A DNA stretch of 32,603 nucleotides from positions 1 to 32,603 of the forward strand of contig CAZWVH010000033.1 in assembly GCA_964636945.1 (NCBI GenBank). Reading direction: 5' to 3'. This DNA is from CAZADA01 sp964636945 (lineage in GTDB: Bacteria > Pseudomonadota > Alphaproteobacteria > Caulobacterales > Maricaulaceae). The notes below the pieces were generated by a model. It saw nothing but the letters and a program-made list of their open reading frames with translations. It searched no databases and was not told where the DNA came from. A program made the position numbers and the translations under genes. Below are positions 8,385 to 16,434 of this stretch, piece after piece. Within the stretch, counting starts at the first letter, position 1, and each line of letters begins with the position of its first letter.

Positions 8385-10581
8385 TGCCGACGACTTCCAC
8401 ATGTTGGATCGGGAAACTCATGAGTGCATAATAAGCGCTGCGCAGCTCATCTTTGCGCGTGGCGTCGCGGCGGACCACGAGCAGGCAGCGATCGGCCAAG
8501 CCCAGGAGCGTGCCTGCATCGGCATGAACAAGCAGTCCAGGGGCGTCGACAACCACCACGTCATATGCTTGTGCAGCTTGGTTTACCAACAAATCCCACC
8601 GGGGGGTGCGATTAGTGATGGATGCAAGATTGTCCGGTGTCGCCGACCAAATATCCACAAGGCCCAACTCATCGCGCGTGATCGTTTGAGGATGACTTGC
8701 CTCGGCTTCGCCTTGGATGACCAAGGGCGTCTCTTCGTGGTGATCATGTTCAACAACGCTGAGCGCATTAGACTGGCTCATACTGGCGGCTTGTTTCTTG
8801 CGAACCGTCGATTCAAATCCAAAATCAGGTCGGTCACTCAGGATGAGCAATACCTTTTTTCCGTCCTCCGCCAACGAGCGCGCCAAAGACAGCGCCACAG
8901 TGGACTTGCCCTCCGCACGGCTTGGCGAAGTGACAACAATACGCTCGCCCTGACCAACGCGTTGTGACAATTGCGGCAACACAGTCGACAGTGAATACGC
9001 GCGCAGTGCGCGCTTGAAGGCGATATCTTTCTTCTTCGACGGAGCAATCCAAGACCGTCCGGGTGACCGGGCGGACGGCACCAACAAAGACGGCGCATGA
9101 GCCGCGTCCAGAACATGATCGCGACGCCGGACAAGCCGAGTCAGCCAATCAAGGGTCAGCGCCGCAATGACGGCCAGAATGCCTCCCAAAAAGGTTCCCG
9201 CGATCACCACCAGTCGCTTGGATGGTCCACTTGCGTCCAATGCTGGGTTCGCGCGACCGACGATCTCGACAGTTGGGCGCAAGGCCGCAGCGCGCTCCTC
9301 AAAAAGGTCGAGGCGTTGGGACACCGTTTGTAGGATGGCGACGGCGTCTTCCAGTTCCATTTCGATCGCCGACACATCCACATCATTGTCCGTGATGGAT
9401 TGGAGCCGATTGCGGATTTCAGCGCGCGCTTGGGTCACGCTCGCCAACCGTGCTTGGGCCACTTGCAGTTCAGTTTCAATGCCCAGGGCCACAGACCGCT
9501 TGGCATCGGCAAGGGCCGCACGCGTTTCATTCACTGCGGCGAGTGCGGCTTGATACCGGGGATGTCCCGACCCGAGGCGATCGGTGAGCTCGGAGAATTC
9601 CGACGACCGTTGGGCTAAATCGGTTGAGAGTTCTTCAATCAAGGGCGATGGGGCCAGGCTGCTCGGCCAAGTCCCACTTGCCATCGCCGCTTGCACAGCG
9701 TTGTTTTTGGCTTGTGCGGTTTTCGCTTCAACCGTGGCGTCGACCACGTCAGCTTCAAGCGACTGCAAGACTTCTTCAAGGGCGCGTGAATCGCCCACAT
9801 GGAACCGAGCCTGTTCGCGTAACAAATCGTTGCGATCGGTCTGCAATTGGCGAACCTTGTTCTCGAGTTCATCACGGCGTTTCGACAGTGTTTCGACCGT
9901 CTGCTCGAGTTCGTTGCGCCGCCGCTCAACTTGGCGCTCGATATGCACGTCCATCATGGTATTGGCGATGTCTGCAGAAAGATTGCGGTCTGGGGACGTT
10001 ACACCAATCTCAATCACCCGCGATTGACCCATTTGGACCGGCGACACGCTTTGATACAAATTGTCCACGATTTCATCGTGAGCGCGATCGTCATCAGCGG
10101 GGGTTGCCTCTGTCGGGAGCTGCTCTTCACCCAAGGCTTCTGCGGCCACTTGCGCAAACCGACTCACCTGAGACGGCGCAGTATTAAAGTGTTGATTTTC
10201 AATCAGATTGAGGCGCTTCGCCACCTCTTCAAATATTTCGCGGGTCTGAAGGATCCGCAATTCACTTTCGATGCTCACGGGATCATCAAAGCGATGTTCA
10301 AAGCCCACTTCTTCGCGCAGAGGATCACCGTTTTCAGGCAAAACGGCGAGTTGCGCGTAGGATTGGAATTGCTCAGGAAGCCTCAGAGCGACAAAGATCG
10401 ACGCGGCGATCGCCAATAGCCCAATGACAACGATCAAATATCGCCAGTACCACAGTGCTCCGATGAGATATCGGACTGAATGAAGCGGATCGACATTCTG
10501 CCAATGGGTGACGATGTCATCTTGTTCAACGCGAACGGTTGGCGGTCGACCTTGAGATTGGGGCGCTTCAACTTCGTACAT
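8371..10581 (-). CDS. Wzz/chain-length determinant fused to a BY-kinase-like ATPase domain
   Basis: 736 residues. From the N-terminus: a short cytoplasmic piece, a membrane segment (about 45-67), a periplasmic Wzz domain with a long coiled coil (about 214-261 and later helices), a second membrane segment (about 457-480), and a cytoplasmic P-loop domain. The P-loop reads SPSRAEGKST (about 552-561) and Walker B VVVVDAPG. The Walker A' region reads VLLILSDRPD, so the first Asp expected in LIDxDxR is missing, and the C-terminus (HVEVVGNEFA) has no tyrosine cluster. It is thus probably a polysaccharide co-polymerase with a degenerate kinase domain. The ATG at 10581 was chosen over the longer frame because the preceding 34 residues lack family character; a GGGAGG lies 13 bases upstream. 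Confidence 0.85.
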   Translation of the reverse strand: MYEVEAPQSQGRPPTVRVEQDDIVTHWQNVDPLHSVRYLIGALWYWRYLIVVIGLLAIAASIFVALRLPEQFQSYAQLAVLPENGDPLREEVGFEHRFDDPVSIESELRILQTREIFEEVAKRLNLIENQHFNTAPSQVSRFAQVAAEALGEEQLPTEATPADDDRAHDEIVDNLYQSVSPVQMGQSRVIEIGVTSPDRNLSADIANTMMDVHIERQVERRRNELEQTVETLSKRRDELENKVRQLQTDRNDLLREQARFHVGDSRALEEVLQSLEADVVDATVEAKTAQAKNNAVQAAMASGTWPSSLAPSPLIEELSTDLAQRSSEFSELTDRLGSGHPRYQAALAAVNETRAALADAKRSVALGIETELQVAQARLASVTQARAEIRNRLQSITDNDVDVSAIEMELEDAVAILQTVSQRLDLFEERAAALRPTVEIVGRANPALDASGPSKRLVVIAGTFLGGILAVIAALTLDWLTRLVRRRDHVLDAAHAPSLLVPSARSPGRSWIAPSKKKDIAFKRALRAYSLSTVLPQLSQRVGQGERIVVTSPSRAEGKSTVALSLARSLAEDGKKVLLILSDRPDFGFESTVRKKQAASMSQSNALSVVEHDHHEETPLVIQGEAEASHPQTITRDELGLVDIWSATPDNLASITNRTPRWDLLVNQAAQAYDVVVVDAPGLLVHADAGTLLGLADRCLLVVRRDATRKDELRSAYYALMSFPIQHVEVVGNEFA

Positions 10582-10781
10582 AGTGATCGATTGACCTCCC
10601 CAGTGATCGGGGACCAGTTGATTGCCCCCACTCCTGCCGCTTGTTGTCAGTTTGCCTGATGCGCACGCGCCACGTCCTTGCAAATTGGGCGCCGAACCAG
10701 AGTGCCTTTTAGACTTTTACCGCAAATTGTGTGGACAGGCGAGGACATCCGGCAATGAAGCCCGTCCTGATCACACACATT
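10582..10781 (-). promoter_or_regulatory. Spacer between flippase and wzz-like genes, possible internal promoter
   Basis: Two hundred bases separate the flippase stop from the wzz-like start, while all later genes of the run overlap. This suggests the four-gene wzz-to-GT2 block may have its own promoter here. I could not identify convincing -35/-10 boxes or a terminator. Confidence 0.3.
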
Positions 10782-12233
10782 TTAGCTCGCGCCGATGGGC
10801 GCCGGACGGACCCAATCGATGGCGATACACAGTGTTGTGCGCGCCACCAACGCCAACATCCCAATATAGACAAGGACCCCGGTGATGACGCCAATGATGA
10901 GAGCCACCACGGCTGGGGCGAACCCAAGGACTGAGTGGGTCACCAATGCGACTGCGACCTCCATGGTTAGTGCGCTGATCCAGGGCGAGATCGCGACGGC
11001 TGCAAGTGCAGGCAGCGGCGTGCGCGCCACACTGCGCGAAAATGAGGTTGTCCAGAGAGATTCCGCAAAATCTCCGGCAACACGGGCAATTCCCGAAATC
11101 ATGGGTCCAAATCCAGCGCCCGCGACGAGAACCACCATCATCGCGATAATGCCCACAATGCGTCGCACCAGGTTCAGATCTGGACGGCCCACAACTTGAG
11201 TCGCCGTATAGACGCCGCGATCAGTGGCCATGATGGCCGCGCCAAACGCTAACATCGCCGCGATACCCGCCGCAGGCTCCCAGCCAGGTCCCGCGATGGT
11301 TTGTATAAGCGCCGCGCTCACCGTGGCCACGCCAAGAAACAACGGAATTGCAATGAGCGTATTGGCCAGAGTCACGTCAAGAACGCCGTCCTTAAGACCG
11401 TCGCCGGTGCGGGCCCCACGAAGCAATCGCGGATATGCTAAATTGTGGGAAATGCTCATGAATGCGCCGCGCAAGGGTTCGACGATTCTCATGGCCATAT
11501 TGAGTTGGCCTACGGTTCCAAGACCAAAGAATGCACCGACAACATAATTAAATAGCAAATAGTTCGCGTTTTCTGAGAACCGCTCGGCGGAGGATATGCT
11601 CGCAAATCCCAAGAGCTCACGCAGCCGGGGCATGTCCCAGATTGGCTTCAAGAAATACCCAAGAAAAGCGTTAAGAAATAACGCATTGGCAATCATGACA
11701 ACAATGCGAAACCCCACCAGCGCCCAGACGCCAGCGCCCATTAGGCCCATTACAATCGCCGCGGCGCCGCCAAGGATGTGACTGAACAGGCTTGCTTGCG
11801 CGATGGCGCGGAATTGTCGACGGCGGCGCGCCAACGCGGTCAAGATTGTCAGCAAGGCGTTTGCGAACAGGATCGAACAGCTGGCCAATAGCAGGCTGCT
11901 CATGACTTCTGAGTCAAACGCGCCTGCGATCAAATCTGCGGTCAGCCATACAAGCAGGGTGCACAAGGTGGCCGTGAGTAGCGATGCGGCAAGAGCGGCT
12001 TCCAAATGCCTTCGCCGCAGCCGGCTCTTATTCACCAATGGCTCTTCGAATGGGGCCCCGCCGGCAAAAGTCGTCAGCGAACCAATCGTGGCCAACACAA
12101 TGGCGGCGACGCCAAAGCTTTCTGGCGACAGCATCCGCGCCAAAACTGCGGTCACCACCAGTTGGACCAGCATGCGACCTGCGGCGTCAATGCTCGCCCC
12201 GCCCAACCAAAGCACCACCCTGTTGGTCGTCAT
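10782..12233 (-). CDS. Oligosaccharide flippase (Wzx-like, MOP/PST family)
   Basis: A 483-residue polytopic protein with roughly 12-14 membrane segments and no large soluble domain. The N-terminal stretch MLVQLVVTAVLARMLSPESF, followed by GVAAIVLA, is characteristic of the lipopolysaccharide-repeat flippases (PST/MOP superfamily), as is EEPLVNKSRLRRRHLEAALA in the next loop. The role would be to move lipid-linked oligosaccharide from the cytoplasmic to the periplasmic face for Wzy polymerisation. The ATG has a strong AAGGAG site seven bases upstream. It is the first gene of the minus-strand polysaccharide run; the approximately 225-base region upstream probably carries the operon promoter. 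Confidence 0.87.
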   Translation of the reverse strand: MTTNRVVLWLGGASIDAAGRMLVQLVVTAVLARMLSPESFGVAAIVLATIGSLTTFAGGAPFEEPLVNKSRLRRRHLEAALAASLLTATLCTLLVWLTADLIAGAFDSEVMSSLLLASCSILFANALLTILTALARRRRQFRAIAQASLFSHILGGAAAIVMGLMGAGVWALVGFRIVVMIANALFLNAFLGYFLKPIWDMPRLRELLGFASISSAERFSENANYLLFNYVVGAFFGLGTVGQLNMAMRIVEPLRGAFMSISHNLAYPRLLRGARTGDGLKDGVLDVTLANTLIAIPLFLGVATVSAALIQTIAGPGWEPAAGIAAMLAFGAAIMATDRGVYTATQVVGRPDLNLVRRIVGIIAMMVVLVAGAGFGPMISGIARVAGDFAESLWTTSFSRSVARTPLPALAAVAISPWISALTMEVAVALVTHSVLGFAPAVVALIIGVITGVLVYIGMLALVARTTLCIAIDWVRPAPIGAS

Positions 12234-12459
12234 GGGCGAACTCCTTGATCGACGATATTCGTTATGACTGCGATCAAGTCTGACCCCTGTGAGCGTTGCA
12301 GTTCATGCGCTATTCGCGCCATGTCGGTATGTGAAAATGGTCGCGAACCGCACTCCATTGACGGTCCTGGCTACCTACATTGTCATAGGTTACCGTTTGC
12401 TTGAGCTCACGGACGCATTACCGAAACTAAATTGCAAACTCCGACAGCCGCTTGCCCCG
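12234..12459 (-). promoter_or_regulatory. Upstream region of the polysaccharide operon
   Basis: 226 bases between the end of the HAD-membrane gene and the flippase start, both on the minus strand. It holds the AAGGAG ribosome site of the flippase. I see no recognisable promoter boxes, operator palindrome or strong terminator hairpin. Confidence 0.3.
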
Positions 12460-13953
12460 TCAAGCCTCCGGGACACGCGTTCGGTTCGTCGGCAGAAAAT
12501 GCGCCCGCCGCACCACCGACCACAGCTCGCGTCGGGCGGTGTAGAGGCACCAAGCCAAAATCAGCCCGCCCCCGATCCAGGACACGAGTTGAGGTTGCGC
12601 CAACCATATGAGACACGCCCCGATCACGCCAAAAGCCATTAAGCGCCATAACAACAAATACATGACAGTGTAATCGGCGCCGCTCCGGTATGTCACATAG
12701 GCCATCCATCTCGCAATTGCCTGAGCGCTCAAAATGGCAAGCCCCGCGGCATGAACTGGCAACATGAGCACAGAGACGATCCCGAGGCCCTTTGTGAGCT
12801 GCAAAGGGAGATAGACAAAAGTGCGCGTGGGTTTGTCCAATCGGTTGAACACCGCGAAGATCAGCCGCGACAAGACAAGAAAGGCCGACCACAACACAAG
12901 GGTCACGGTGATGCTGAGCCGAACGCCCATCTCAGCACCGCTGGGCGATTGATTGATGAAGACAAGTCCCACTGCGCCTGCCGCTGCAAAAATCAGCGCC
13001 CAAGCCCAAGCCTGGATTGCAGAATACCCCTTAATGTACGGGCCGGCTTCTGTTGAAACCACCGGGTCAGCTTCGCGCTCCAATCCCAGTTTGTCGTTTT
13101 CCCAATAACCAAGCTCGAAAATGAGAAAATAGGACGCGATAAACGCCATGGTTACCGGGGCCAACAATATCGGCATTGGACTCACAAAGACCGTTGCCAG
13201 ATAAAGCGCCAACCAGTCTTCGCCATAAAACACCTTAGCCACATACGCTTTGATCTTCGCATGCTTCACGCGGCTGGTGTATCGGAACGGAACATAGTCA
13301 TGGGCTGTGGCGGGCGAATAGTCGGCGTCAGGCGATCGCCAAACGAAGGATTGTTCAACCTGAGCAATCACATCGGAGTCATTGACTGCGCTGTCTGTGA
13401 GAAACACGGCGTCAGCTAGCTCAGCCTTGGAAAACGATGAGTTTAGCCCGCGCCATTTGCCCTGCCTTCGCCAGTTCCAGCCGGTTGCCAGGGGAGCAGC
13501 GACCAGATTGGCGCCGGGGGCTAAATGGCGGACCAATGGCCGGCAAAGCGCCCTAAACCCCAATGACGCGACAACAACGCGGTCGCTCGGCCGGTGCGCC
13601 AAAAGTTCGGTCAGCGCCCGATTGCGATATTGGGCGGCCAAAGCTGGGGCCGCAGACCGCCAAGTCAAAATCGACCAAGGACACAAAACCACGACGGTGA
13701 CCACACGCAGCCAATCACGCCAAATCAGCTCGGCGCGGTCCGAGGTCATGCCGAGCAAGCGAAAAAAACGCCAAGGCGCAATGATGTCGATGAGCGCCAA
13801 AATGGGAGCAACCAAGAACTTTGGTTGCGCTTGATCTAAAAAGGTCTCGGTAGAGTTTTTGAGAAACAAAGTCTCATCGAAATCTAGTATAATTAATCTT
13901 TGCGGCGAACTCCGGCCGATCTCGTCGGAAAATTTCTCAAATTCATCTTTCAT
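12460..13953 (-). CDS. HAD-domain / polytopic membrane fusion protein, possibly a divergent UbiA-type prenyltransferase
   Basis: 497 residues. The N-terminal third is a HAD phosphatase domain: motif I LDFDETLF (Asp24, Asp26), motif II VVVASLG (Ser130), a candidate Lys (176) and motif IV FLTDSAVNDSD (Asp187/Asp192). The remaining part has about eight membrane segments. At about 283-297 it reads YWENDKLGLEREADP, which resembles, imperfectly, the NDxxDxxxD motif of UbiA prenyltransferases; HAD-UbiA fusions are known. A TTG start at 13998 is possible; ATG 13953 is the first ATG and has a GGA-rich stretch about ten bases upstream. Lying directly upstream of the polysaccharide operon, it might act on a prenyl-linked sugar. 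Function uncertain. Confidence 0.6.
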   Translation of the reverse strand: MKDEFEKFSDEIGRSSPQRLIILDFDETLFLKNSTETFLDQAQPKFLVAPILALIDIIAPWRFFRLLGMTSDRAELIWRDWLRVVTVVVLCPWSILTWRSAAPALAAQYRNRALTELLAHRPSDRVVVASLGFRALCRPLVRHLAPGANLVAAPLATGWNWRRQGKWRGLNSSFSKAELADAVFLTDSAVNDSDVIAQVEQSFVWRSPDADYSPATAHDYVPFRYTSRVKHAKIKAYVAKVFYGEDWLALYLATVFVSPMPILLAPVTMAFIASYFLIFELGYWENDKLGLEREADPVVSTEAGPYIKGYSAIQAWAWALIFAAAGAVGLVFINQSPSGAEMGVRLSITVTLVLWSAFLVLSRLIFAVFNRLDKPTRTFVYLPLQLTKGLGIVSVLMLPVHAAGLAILSAQAIARWMAYVTYRSGADYTVMYLLLWRLMAFGVIGACLIWLAQPQLVSWIGGGLILAWCLYTARRELWSVVRRAHFLPTNRTRVPEA

Positions 13954-14478
13954 TTCGAAATTTCCATCCAGGAGCGCAGTCTCGCGTGTTATCGACAATT
14001 TTCGCTACTCCCCAGCTTTGGCGGGCGCTTCTTCAGCTTCAACGACGTGATTCACTTCGACATCACAAATTCTGTGCAACCGCGCTCATTCGCCAATAAG
14101 AGCGCAAAGTAAGACAACTCCGTTAAGTTTCTTTCTATGGCCTGCGGCCTGCGCTGCTTAAACGGGCCGAGTGACCATGCCGTGAAACGCCATGGGCGGC
14201 GCCCACCGCGAGCGCGCGTCCAAACGCGCCGCCCCCTCCCAATGGCACGCCGCGCGATTCGGTTGGCGCACCATCGTCAGCCGCTTAACGATCAAGCAAC
14301 CCAGCCGGCGCGATTATTCACACCGCAAATCTATACTGACCCGCCTGAGACGGCTAAGAGGCAATACCTTTCCATGCATGACCGAGGCGAATTGGCGCTG
14401 AACCAATGAGTCTATCGCCAGGTGAGGAGAGCACATCCGGGGCGGAGACAATCAGAAGGCGATGGGGTGAAAATTGCC
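13954..14478. other. Divergent intergenic region between the HAD-membrane gene and rnd
   Basis: About 525 bases. Several small open frames exist on the plus strand (14137-14409 and others), but they overlap each other, are arginine/proline-rich as expected for GC-rich noncoding DNA, and have no motif. Promoters of both flanking genes should be here; none is convincing by eye. Confidence 0.4.
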
Positions 14479-15096
14479 ATGACAGACATACATTACCACC
14501 GGGGCGATTTGCCGGCGGGGCTCACATTCGCAAATGGAGTTGCGGTTGATTGTGAGGCCATGGGACTGAACCACACGCGTGACGCATTGTGCGTTGTGCA
14601 ATTGTCGTCAGGCGATGGAGATGCACATGTCGTTCAGTTGGACCGAACCACCTATGACTGCCCCAACCTAAAGAAATTGCTCGAAGATCGTTCTGTCCAA
14701 AAGATATTTCATTTTGCTCGTTTTGACGTTGCGATGATTTTGAAGCATCTCAATATATATGCTCAGCCGGTGTTTTGCACGAAGATCGCTTCAAAGCTGG
14801 TGAGGACTTATACGGATCGGCATGGATTGAAAGATGTGGTTAAGGAATTTTTGAATATCGATCTTTCCAAGCAACAACAGAGCTCCGATTGGGGAGCCGA
14901 AAAATTGAGCGACGCCCAGCTTGCGTATGCGGCCGCAGATGTGCTGCATTTGCACGCCGTCCGTGATAGGCTTGAGGAAATGCTCAAACGAGAGGGGCGG
15001 AGCCAAGTGGCGCAGTCGTGCTTCGCTTTTTTGCCCGTGAGGGCCGCGCTTGATTTAGCTGGATGGCAGGATGTCGACATTTTCGCTCACACCTGA
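14479..15096 (+). CDS. rnd: Ribonuclease D (short form, DEDDy 3'-5' exonuclease)
   Basis: 205 residues carrying only the exonuclease domain, without the HRDC domains of E. coli RNase D; the short form is usual in alphaproteobacteria. The four acidic metal ligands are visible: Asp24 and Glu26 (VAVDCEAMGL), Asp83 (FHFARFDVAM), and Asp154 with Tyr150 (LAYAAADVLHLH). The enzyme trims 3' ends of structured RNAs such as tRNA precursors. The ATG at 14479 gives the family N-terminus (MTDIHYHRGDLP) and follows a GGGGTG; the longer frame from 14422 adds a non-family stretch. Its end overlaps lptC by 26 bases, so it is probably the first gene of the lpt-rpoN cluster. Confidence 0.9.
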   Translation: MTDIHYHRGDLPAGLTFANGVAVDCEAMGLNHTRDALCVVQLSSGDGDAHVVQLDRTTYDCPNLKKLLEDRSVQKIFHFARFDVAMILKHLNIYAQPVFCTKIASKLVRTYTDRHGLKDVVKEFLNIDLSKQQQSSDWGAEKLSDAQLAYAAADVLHLHAVRDRLEEMLKREGRSQVAQSCFAFLPVRAALDLAGWQDVDIFAHT

Positions 15097-15847
15097 TGCG
15101 ACAACCCCGGGATTTGGGAAAATCTCCGGTGTTGAAGGGTCAAAACAGGCTCCCAGCCCGGCGCTAACCAAGGCGTTTGAGGCTGATGAGTCCAAAGACA
15201 TTGGTGAGGCGCGCCCTCGCCCCAAAGCCAATGTGCGTGATGCAAAGCGCCGGGCCAACATGGTGCGTCGGCTTCGGCGGCTGTTCGCAGCATGTATGGG
15301 CATCCAGGCGGCATTAGTGATTGGCTTTAGCACCGTGAATTCGTTCAGCCAGGATGTGGCGTTTGCCGCCAGCGCCATCACGGGCGAAGCGATCCGCATT
15401 CAAAATCCGGTGTTTGACGGCCGAGACGCCCACAGTTCGCGCTACAAAATTGTATCCAATGCGGTGGTGCGTCGTCCCGAAGACCCTGAACGGCTTTTGC
15501 TCGAGGCCCCAATCATGACGGTGCGCTCGGGCGGCGAGCAGACATTTGAGTTGAGCGCGCGCGAAGGTCTCTATAACCGCGAGCGTAAGACCCTCGATCT
15601 GTTTCGCGATGTGAAACTGACGTCGAGCTCAGGATATGAATTCACAACGTCGCAGGCGCGCATCTTTTTAAAACAGGGTATTGCCGAGGGCGATCAACCG
15701 ATCCAAGGATTTGGACCGATGGGTTCGATCGACGCACAGTCATTTCGGTTAGATCAAAACGAACGGTGGGTTGCTTTTGACGGCAGCGGCGATCAACAAG
15801 TGGTCGGCGCGATCTACGAAACGTCAGAAGTCGCGCTGCGCGAATAA
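15071..15847 (+). CDS. lptC: LPS export protein LptC, with long cytoplasmic N-terminal extension
   Basis: 258 residues. One membrane anchor lies at about 75-93 (FAACMGIQAALVIGFSTV), followed by a periplasmic LptC beta-jellyroll domain with SSRYKIVSNAVVRR, LEAPIMTVRSG, LSAREGLYNRERKTLDLFRDV and SSSGYEFTTSQARIFL. LptC bridges the LptBFG transporter and LptA in the Lpt machine that carries lipopolysaccharide across the periplasm. About 70 polar, probably disordered residues precede the anchor, longer than in most LptCs. The frame overlaps rnd by 26 bases; the first ATG has a GGATGGCAGG purine stretch upstream. A later start such as the Met at residue 64 cannot be excluded. It is followed by lptA and lptB. 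Confidence 0.87.
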   Translation: MSTFSLTPDATTPGFGKISGVEGSKQAPSPALTKAFEADESKDIGEARPRPKANVRDAKRRANMVRRLRRLFAACMGIQAALVIGFSTVNSFSQDVAFAASAITGEAIRIQNPVFDGRDAHSSRYKIVSNAVVRRPEDPERLLLEAPIMTVRSGGEQTFELSAREGLYNRERKTLDLFRDVKLTSSSGYEFTTSQARIFLKQGIAEGDQPIQGFGPMGSIDAQSFRLDQNERWVAFDGSGDQQVVGAIYETSEVALRE

Positions 15848-15871
15848 GGTTGAGTGAGAGGACCAGGCGTA

Positions 15872-16384
15872 ATGAAAGCGATTTTCGTTGGCGTTCTTGC
15901 CGCGATCGTCTCAGCAATGGGTGCAACAGCGCAGATCGGCAGCGAGGGCGGGCCGATTGAGGTGCGCGCCGACCGGACTGAGTACTATGACACACAGGGG
16001 TTATCGCGGTGGATTGGCGATGTGGAGGTCCACCAAGGCGACTCCACCCTTTATGCCGAACAGGTGGATATCTTTTTCACCCCCTCCGAAGGCGATGCGG
16101 CCACGGCCCAACGTTCCATCTTGCGCATCGAAGCGCTTGGCGAGGTGGCGTATATCCGCCCGAATGAAACCGCGCGGGCGGACAAAGGCATCTATTTCGC
16201 CGATACCGGCCTACTTCATCTCGTCGGTACGGTGTCTCTCAAACGCGCGCGCGACACCATCACGGGCGATAATCTGATCTACGACCCGGCCAATGGTCAG
16301 ATTGTTGTTGATCAGGGTGAGGACGAACGCGTTCGAGCTCAGTTCGAGACAAACACCATCACATCGCCCAGCCCCGACCGATAA
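15872..16384 (+). CDS. lptA: LPS transport periplasmic protein LptA
   Basis: 170 residues. A signal peptide (MKAIFVGVLAAIVSAMGATA, cleavage near ATA-QIG) precedes an OstA/LptA beta-jellyroll domain: IEVRADRTEYYDTQGLSRWI with DVEVHQGDSTLYAEQVDIFF, RIEALGEVAYIRPNETARA and LIYDPANGQIVV. LptA monomers join end to end to form the periplasmic bridge for lipopolysaccharide between LptC and LptD. A GTG at 15854 opens the frame earlier, but the ATG at 15872 starts the signal peptide and has an AGG-containing site upstream. It lies 24 bases after lptC and before lptB, the usual order. Confidence 0.9.
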   Translation: MKAIFVGVLAAIVSAMGATAQIGSEGGPIEVRADRTEYYDTQGLSRWIGDVEVHQGDSTLYAEQVDIFFTPSEGDAATAQRSILRIEALGEVAYIRPNETARADKGIYFADTGLLHLVGTVSLKRARDTITGDNLIYDPANGQIVVDQGEDERVRAQFETNTITSPSPDR

Positions 16385-16415
16385 GGCGATGAGCGCATTC
16401 CGCTTCGCCGCCAAT

Positions 16416-16434
16416 CCAGCTAGAGTCGACGCCC
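16416..16434 (+). promoter_or_regulatory. Candidate -10 element giving a near-leaderless lptB transcript
   Basis: GCTAGAGTC at 16419-16427 resembles the GCTANAWC -10 element of Caulobacter-type housekeeping promoters, and the ATG of lptB follows only seven bases later. The -35 position (TTCCGC, 16398-16403) is a poor match. No Shine-Dalgarno precedes the ATG. Inference from motif likeness only. Confidence 0.35.

Noticed and set aside
8401..8967. 188-codon plus-strand open frame opposite the wzz-like gene
   Set aside because: Shadow of the kinase-like domain; no motif.
14137..14409. Small plus-strand open frames upstream of rnd
   Set aside because: Two overlapping frames with basic, low-complexity composition and no ribosome site; most likely noncoding.
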